Assembly (NCBI RefSeq): GCF_046533115.1
Contig: NZ_JAJQRC010000007.1
Coordinates: forward strand, 1-64,000
Reading direction: 5' to 3'
DNA length: 64,000 bases
DNA from: JAIRMO01 sp046533115
Lineage (GTDB): Bacteria > Spirochaetota > Spirochaetia > Treponematales > Breznakiellaceae
Shown: positions 60,095-64,000 of the stretch, piece by piece
Layout of the letters: every line of letters begins with the position of its first letter
Position numbering within the stretch: the first letter of the stretch is position 1
Translations under genes and position numbers: made by a program
The notes under the pieces: model-generated
The model's database searches: none
What the model saw: only the letters and a program-made list of their open reading frames with translations
What the model was told of the DNA's origin: nothing

Positions 60095-61084
60095 ATGAAA
60101 AAGTGGGTGTTCGTGGTTTTATGTTTGGTTGTCCTCTGCGGACTTGGGTTTTCGGAAATCGTGCTCCCGCCTGGGGCGGAGAATATACCTGAGGTGAAGG
60201 ATGCTATGAAGGATTTGGAGAATGCCGAAAGGGAGATGTCGGATATGATGGACTCCTTTGTCAGGGTATTTCCCGATGCGGCGACCCAGCAGAATATTGA
60301 GCCCCGGGCCTGGATAGGTTACCTGATTCAAAATCCGTACCCCGAAATTACCAAAAAATCCGGCAAAGTAACCCGGGAGCTTCCCCATTTTACCATCGGT
60401 TTCTTGAATGTCGGTGCCGGGCTTATGAAGACCGACAATCTCAATAAAGTCGGAAAAATCCTGAGCGGTGACGACATAATTCCCTTCCCGATGTTGCCGT
60501 TGCCCTCTATATCGATAGACGCCCGGATCGGCGGAATTAAAACCGCCGGGGTGAATCTTCCCTTTGATCTGGGTTTTTCATTTTTTACCCTGGATCTGGG
60601 CTCGTTATTGGGAAGCGGTGATTCAGGGATAGGGTTAAGATGGACGAATTGGGGGCTGGACGCCCGGTATTTAATTATCAAGCAAAACGGGGCCATCCCG
60701 AATGTTTCCGCCAACCTGGGTTATGCCCGCTGGGCCCTTAACCTGGATACCGAATATTTTGATGGGGAACTTTCCACCAATACCGTTTATTTTGGCGGCC
60801 AGGCGTCGTATACCCTGGGCGGCTTTTTTATTCCCTATTTGGGACTCAAAATGATGACCGGTAAAAACAAAGGAACCATAACGTTAACGGTGCCGGTACC
60901 GGCGAATCCGGCGAATATTACTGAAATAAATGCAACCCTGGGACCGGAAAAATCTTTTTTCCAGATGCAATTTTTCGGCGGATTCGGCTTTGACTGGCTG
61001 GTGTTTCAAACATCATTGGGCGCGTCCATCAACGTATTTACCGGAACCCCCGGGCTAAACTTTACCACAAAGTTCAGCCTATAG
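60095..61084 (+). CDS. Putative outer-membrane beta-barrel protein
   Basis: I start this protein at ATG 60095 (MKKWVFVVL), with AAAGGTGG 6 nt upstream; this gives 329 residues with a signal peptide ending near LGFSEI. After a helical segment (PEVKDAMKDLENAEREM) come many alternating strands with Gly and aromatics (GIGLRWTNWGLDARYLII, SANLGYARWALNLDTEYF, GQASYTLGGFFIPYLGLKMM). The protein ends in Phe-Ser-Leu, a typical barrel end. No family is named with confidence. Its placement opposite acyl-CoA ligase could mean a lipid-import role, but this is inference. Confidence 0.6.
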   Translation: MKKWVFVVLCLVVLCGLGFSEIVLPPGAENIPEVKDAMKDLENAEREMSDMMDSFVRVFPDAATQQNIEPRAWIGYLIQNPYPEITKKSGKVTRELPHFTIGFLNVGAGLMKTDNLNKVGKILSGDDIIPFPMLPLPSISIDARIGGIKTAGVNLPFDLGFSFFTLDLGSLLGSGDSGIGLRWTNWGLDARYLIIKQNGAIPNVSANLGYARWALNLDTEYFDGELSTNTVYFGGQASYTLGGFFIPYLGLKMMTGKNKGTITLTVPVPANPANITEINATLGPEKSFFQMQFFGGFGFDWLVFQTSLGASINVFTGTPGLNFTTKFSL

Positions 61085-61175
61085 CACCTGGTAGACACTA
61101 ATATGCCCTGATAACGGGCACCACTTTGTAAAAGCCCCTCATTGACCAATAGCAGCCGAAAGGGTATCTTCAAAA

Positions 61176-62402
61176 ATGGTGGAAAAACGTTCAAAAAGGG
61201 GGGCTGTTCCCGCCGGAAAAAAGGCTCATCGGCGGAAAAAGCGGACCCGCAAAGCCCTGGTGATAAAGGACCAGATCCTCGTGGTACTCATTGCGGTGGC
61301 CTTGATTGGCCTGGCAATGATGATTTCCGTGATAACGATTACCCTTCATTCCGCGGCGCCGGAGGAATCCGTTCCGGTCTCAGCCGGTCCGTTACTCCCC
61401 GCAGAGGAGGCGGCGGAACCCCCGGAGGAAATCGCGGCTCCTGTTCCTCCGGCGGAGCGGGTCCGGGAGCTGCCGGTTGCCGAATCCCCCCCGGTCCAAC
61501 GATCCCCGGAGCCGCCTCCGGCCAAGTCCCCTCCTGAAGAAGCCCCGGCCCGGGTCAAGACGCCGCCTGCGGAGCCGCCGCCCAGGGTTACGCCCGCGGA
61601 ACCGGAGCAGCCCCATACCCCGGCCAAGCCCCCGGCAGCAAAGCCGGTGGAACCGCTTAGGACCGCGCCAATTTCCCCCGGGGCAGGTCCGCCGGAGCGG
61701 CCGGGGCCTGCCCGGCCAAAGGTCCTGGTTTTTATCATCGACGACGCGGGGAACAATCTTGCGGAGCTGGACCCTTTCCTCCGGTTTCCCGGCCCCCTTA
61801 CCATAGCGGTACTGCCGGGGCTGCCCCATTCCGCCGAAGCCGCCCGGCGTATCCGGGCCGCGGGTAAAGAGGTGTTCCTCCACCAGCCCATGGAGGCCCT
61901 GGGGGGACAAAATCCGGGTCCCGGGGCGATCTATACGGGGATGAACGCCGGGGAAATTCGGGCCATAGTGGAGCGGAATTTAGCGGAGATAGGCCCGGTG
62001 GCAGGGATGAACAATCACCAGGGCTCAAAAATAACCATGGAGCCGGAGATCATGGAGATCATACTTGCCCTATGCCGGGAACATAGGATATATTTTTTGG
62101 ATTCAAGGACCACCGCCGATACGGCGGCGCCCGCGGTTGCGAAGCGTATGGGAATAAAGATTGGGGAGCGCGATGTGTTTTTAGACAATATACAGGAAAA
62201 GGCCGCCATGATTCGGTATGTCCAGGATGGACTCCGGCAGGCGGACCGCAAGGGATCGGCGGTGATGATCGGGCATACCTGGTCTACGGAGCTTGCCGAA
62301 ACCCTGGAAGAGCTTTATCCCGATCTGGTGGAGGAGGGGTATTCCCTTTCGACCATATCCCGGTTCATGATGGGCACGGCAAGCCTGGAAGAATTTTGGT
62401 GA
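61176..62402 (+). CDS. Divergent polysaccharide deacetylase family protein
   Basis: This 408-residue protein has one N-terminal helix (about residues 31-54), then a Pro/Ala/Glu-rich spacer (about 65-185), then a domain starting VFIIDDAGNNLAELDPFLRF with LTIAVLPGLPHSAEAARRIR, EVFLHQPMEA, GMNNHQGSKIT and FLDSRTT. This is the divergent polysaccharide deacetylase (YibQ-like) fold; the metal ligands are probably the Asp pair, His and the NNH. It is anchored to the inner membrane with the domain outside. The spacer suggests it crosses the wall. It is 9 nt from tsaD. Confidence 0.85.
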   Translation: MVEKRSKRGAVPAGKKAHRRKKRTRKALVIKDQILVVLIAVALIGLAMMISVITITLHSAAPEESVPVSAGPLLPAEEAAEPPEEIAAPVPPAERVRELPVAESPPVQRSPEPPPAKSPPEEAPARVKTPPAEPPPRVTPAEPEQPHTPAKPPAAKPVEPLRTAPISPGAGPPERPGPARPKVLVFIIDDAGNNLAELDPFLRFPGPLTIAVLPGLPHSAEAARRIRAAGKEVFLHQPMEALGGQNPGPGAIYTGMNAGEIRAIVERNLAEIGPVAGMNNHQGSKITMEPEIMEIILALCREHRIYFLDSRTTADTAAPAVAKRMGIKIGERDVFLDNIQEKAAMIRYVQDGLRQADRKGSAVMIGHTWSTELAETLEELYPDLVEEGYSLSTISRFMMGTASLEEFW

Positions 62403-62411
62403 CCTGGGTAC

Positions 62412-63446
62412 ATGAAGATTTTAGGAATCGAATCCTCCTGTGACGAATGTGCCGCCGCGGTGGTGGAGGATGGCAGGGTCCCCTTATCCAATGTGGTGGC
62501 CACCCAGATCCCCTTTCATGCCGTCTATAACGGGGTGGTCCCCGAAATAGCAAGCCGTAAGCATACCGAGTGGATCTATGCCGTGGTCAAGGAAGCCTTG
62601 GATAATGCCGGCATCGGCCCCGGCGATATAGGGGGGGTAGCCGTTACGGCCCATCCGGGACTGCTGGGTTCCCTCCTGGTGGGCGTGAGTTTTGCCAAGG
62701 CCTTTGCCTGGGCCCGGAATCTTCCCTTTATCGCGGTGGATCACATGCTGGCCCATCTCTACGCCTGCCAGCTGCACCATTCGCCCCAAGACCCCCTATC
62801 CGGGGCGGCATACCCCTTTTTGGGGCTCCTCGTCTCCGGGGGACACAGCATTATCTGCCGGGTGGATGATTTTGACGATATCACCGTCCTGGGAACTACC
62901 ATTGACGACGCCGTGGGGGAGGCCTTCGATAAGGTGTCGAAATACTACGGTTTTGGTTATCCCGGCGGGGCCGCTATCGATAAACTGGCGCAAACCGGCG
63001 ATCCCGAGGCATTCCGCTTCCCCCTGCCCAACCTGTACAAGGGGGATCACCCCTATGATCTGTCCTATTCGGGACTAAAAACCGCGGTGATAAACCAATT
63101 GGCGCACTTTCAGGTCAAAAAAGGAAGCGCCGGCCCCCAGGATATTGCCGCTTCCTTCCAAAAAACCGCGGTGGATATCCTGCTGAGGAGCCTTTTCCGG
63201 GCCGTGGAGGACATCGGGCTCACAACCATCGTCGCCGGCGGGGGGGTAGCTGCCAACTCGTACCTCCGGCTCAGGCTGGCGGAACGGAAGGACCTCCGGT
63301 GCCTCTTCCCCCCCCTGGAACTTTGCGGGGATAACGGCGCCATGATCGCCGGTTTGGGGTACCGGTACCTGGTCCGGGGGGATCGTTCCCCCCTCAGTAC
63401 CACCGCCTCCGCCCGGGTCCGGGCCTTTAAACGGTCATATCCGTGA
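62412..63446 (+). CDS. tsaD: tRNA threonylcarbamoyladenosine synthase TsaD
   Basis: This 344-residue ASKHA-fold enzyme makes the t6A modification at position 37 of ANN-decoding tRNAs together with TsaB and TsaE. MKILGIESSCDECAAAVVED at the N-terminus, VDHMLAHLYAC with the metal His pair, FLGLLVSGGHS, TIDDAVGEAFDKVSK and VAGGGVAANSYLR are all canonical. The start follows the deacetylase stop by 9 nt and has few purines upstream. No TsaB or TsaE gene is in the window. Confidence 0.97.
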   Translation: MKILGIESSCDECAAAVVEDGRVPLSNVVATQIPFHAVYNGVVPEIASRKHTEWIYAVVKEALDNAGIGPGDIGGVAVTAHPGLLGSLLVGVSFAKAFAWARNLPFIAVDHMLAHLYACQLHHSPQDPLSGAAYPFLGLLVSGGHSIICRVDDFDDITVLGTTIDDAVGEAFDKVSKYYGFGYPGGAAIDKLAQTGDPEAFRFPLPNLYKGDHPYDLSYSGLKTAVINQLAHFQVKKGSAGPQDIAASFQKTAVDILLRSLFRAVEDIGLTTIVAGGGVAANSYLRLRLAERKDLRCLFPPLELCGDNGAMIAGLGYRYLVRGDRSPLSTTASARVRAFKRSYP

Positions 63447-63494
63447 ACAGGGGGTGTTTTCACCCAAAAAAGCACTAAAAAGTAGGATATGCTC

Positions 63495-63559
63495 TTAACA
63501 AATTCCCTTTTTTGGATATATAATAGAAGCGGTTGTTTCAAAAACGGCTGCATTGAAAC
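63495..63559 (+). promoter_or_regulatory. Promoter and leader hairpin of the ankyrin lipoprotein
   Basis: TTAACA (63495-63500), an 18-nt spacer and TATAAT (63519-63524). The leader then contains GTTTCAA (63535-63541) and TTGAAAC (63553-63559), a 7-bp stem with an 11-nt loop, another member of the GTTTCAA/TTGAAAC hairpin family. Confidence 0.55.
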
Positions 63560-63578
63560 TGGTTCAAGGGGAATTGCC

Positions 63579-64000
63579 ATGCGTTTTGGATACGTTTTTG
63601 TCCTTATCGCTGTTTTGCTTCTGATTTTTTCGGGATGCCAGAGTCAGCCTGTTTGGACGGAGCTTTCCCTGGACAAACGGCAAAAAGCCCGGGAATTTCT
63701 CCAGGGAATGCGAGATGTTAATTCCCCCAATGAGGACAGCCAGGATCAGGGCAGGGCGCCGATTCACATGGCGGTGGATCTGTTGGACGATAGTTTGGTT
63801 AAATTTATCATTGACCTGGGAGGGGATGTAAACCGTAAGGATAACGAGGGCCGGAGCCCCCTCTGGATCACCTGGGAAAATTTAAACAAATTCGAGGCCC
63901 TAGAAGCCGAACAGCGTCTTATCTTACAGGATGAAACCACCCCGGCATTTGTCCGGCGGAGGGCCACTAAAAATATAGAAAAGATACAACAGGATCGGGA
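63579..64000 (+). CDS. Ankyrin-repeat lipoprotein, 3' end outside window
   Basis: The frame runs from ATG 63579 to the window edge, 140 complete codons. A leader MRFGYVFVLIAVLLL ends in the lipobox FSGC (Cys20). An ankyrin unit follows (GRAPIHMAVDLLDDSL then IIDLGGDVNRKDNEGRSPLW). The ATG has CAAGGGGA 8 nt upstream. It is probably a periplasmic or surface scaffold. The remainder and the number of repeats lie beyond the window. Confidence 0.8.
   Translation, partial: MRFGYVFVLIAVLLLIFSGCQSQPVWTELSLDKRQKAREFLQGMRDVNSPNEDSQDQGRAPIHMAVDLLDDSLVKFIIDLGGDVNRKDNEGRSPLWITWENLNKFEALEAEQRLILQDETTPAFVRRRATKNIEKIQQDR

Noticed and set aside
1..64000. CRISPR array, rRNA or tRNA genes
   Set aside because: No regular 25-40 bp repeat array, no rRNA-like stretch and no cloverleaf was found in the intergenic regions.

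Overview
The window reads as the chromosome of an anaerobic, motile, GC-rich spirochaete, most likely a termite-gut-type Treponema. The support is indirect: a full Rnf complex, rubrerythrin and a water-forming-type NADH oxidase (an anaerobe coping with oxygen), two large dCache chemoreceptors, many lipoproteins, and a giant exported protein that resembles the very long leptospiral TIGR04388 family. Species assignment is inference. I saw no rRNA, tRNA or CRISPR array.

Layout. 1-6.7 kb: 5' part of a chemoreceptor gene, NADH oxidase (nox), homoserine O-acyltransferase (metA), a tandemly duplicated promoter-plus-terminator unit that looks like two sibling small RNAs, rubrerythrin, and ornithine carbamoyltransferase (argF). 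6.8-12.3 kb: a large STAND-like ATPase/TPR protein coupled to a Gfo/Idh/MocA oxidoreductase, convergent with methylmalonate-semialdehyde dehydrogenase. 12.4-18.9 kb: rnfCDGEAB followed by a DUF815 ATPase. 19.1-25.2 kb: a second chemoreceptor, then etfB-etfA-acyl-CoA dehydrogenase with its own promoter. 25.3-49.5 kb: one leftward ten-gene operon, made of three small lipoproteins, a TolC-like channel, a membrane-fusion lipoprotein, two Ig-like-fold lipoproteins, two RND pumps and a 3229-residue exported protein with a possible papain-like C-terminus. The junctions are tight or overlapping, so pump, lipoproteins and giant protein are probably one envelope machine.

49.5-55.3 kb: mtnN-luxS (SAH recycling and AI-2 synthesis) and an AT-rich accessory cassette of four overlapping genes (DUF2971-like protein, AAA/ABC-type ATPase, TOPRIM-like nuclease, RhuM). 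The cassette lies between two copies of a ~195-bp palindromic element; a third copy lies upstream of mtnN. The remnant 3' end of what may be a restriction-modification gene is fused to its left side. This is the best candidate for an undescribed, defence-type system (PARIS-like ATPase plus TOPRIM). 55.4-64 kb: GntP-type transporter and glycerate kinase, acyl-CoA ligase divergent from an outer-membrane-barrel candidate across a shared palindromic operator, divergent polysaccharide deacetylase, tsaD, and the start of an ankyrin lipoprotein.

Non-coding structure is rich. It includes the sRNA pair, the 195-bp elements, a family of GGTTTCA/TGAAACC hairpins between genes, an inverted pair of TTCGTG arrays, and a dispersed CCTTTGTGGTGAATT-type repeat.
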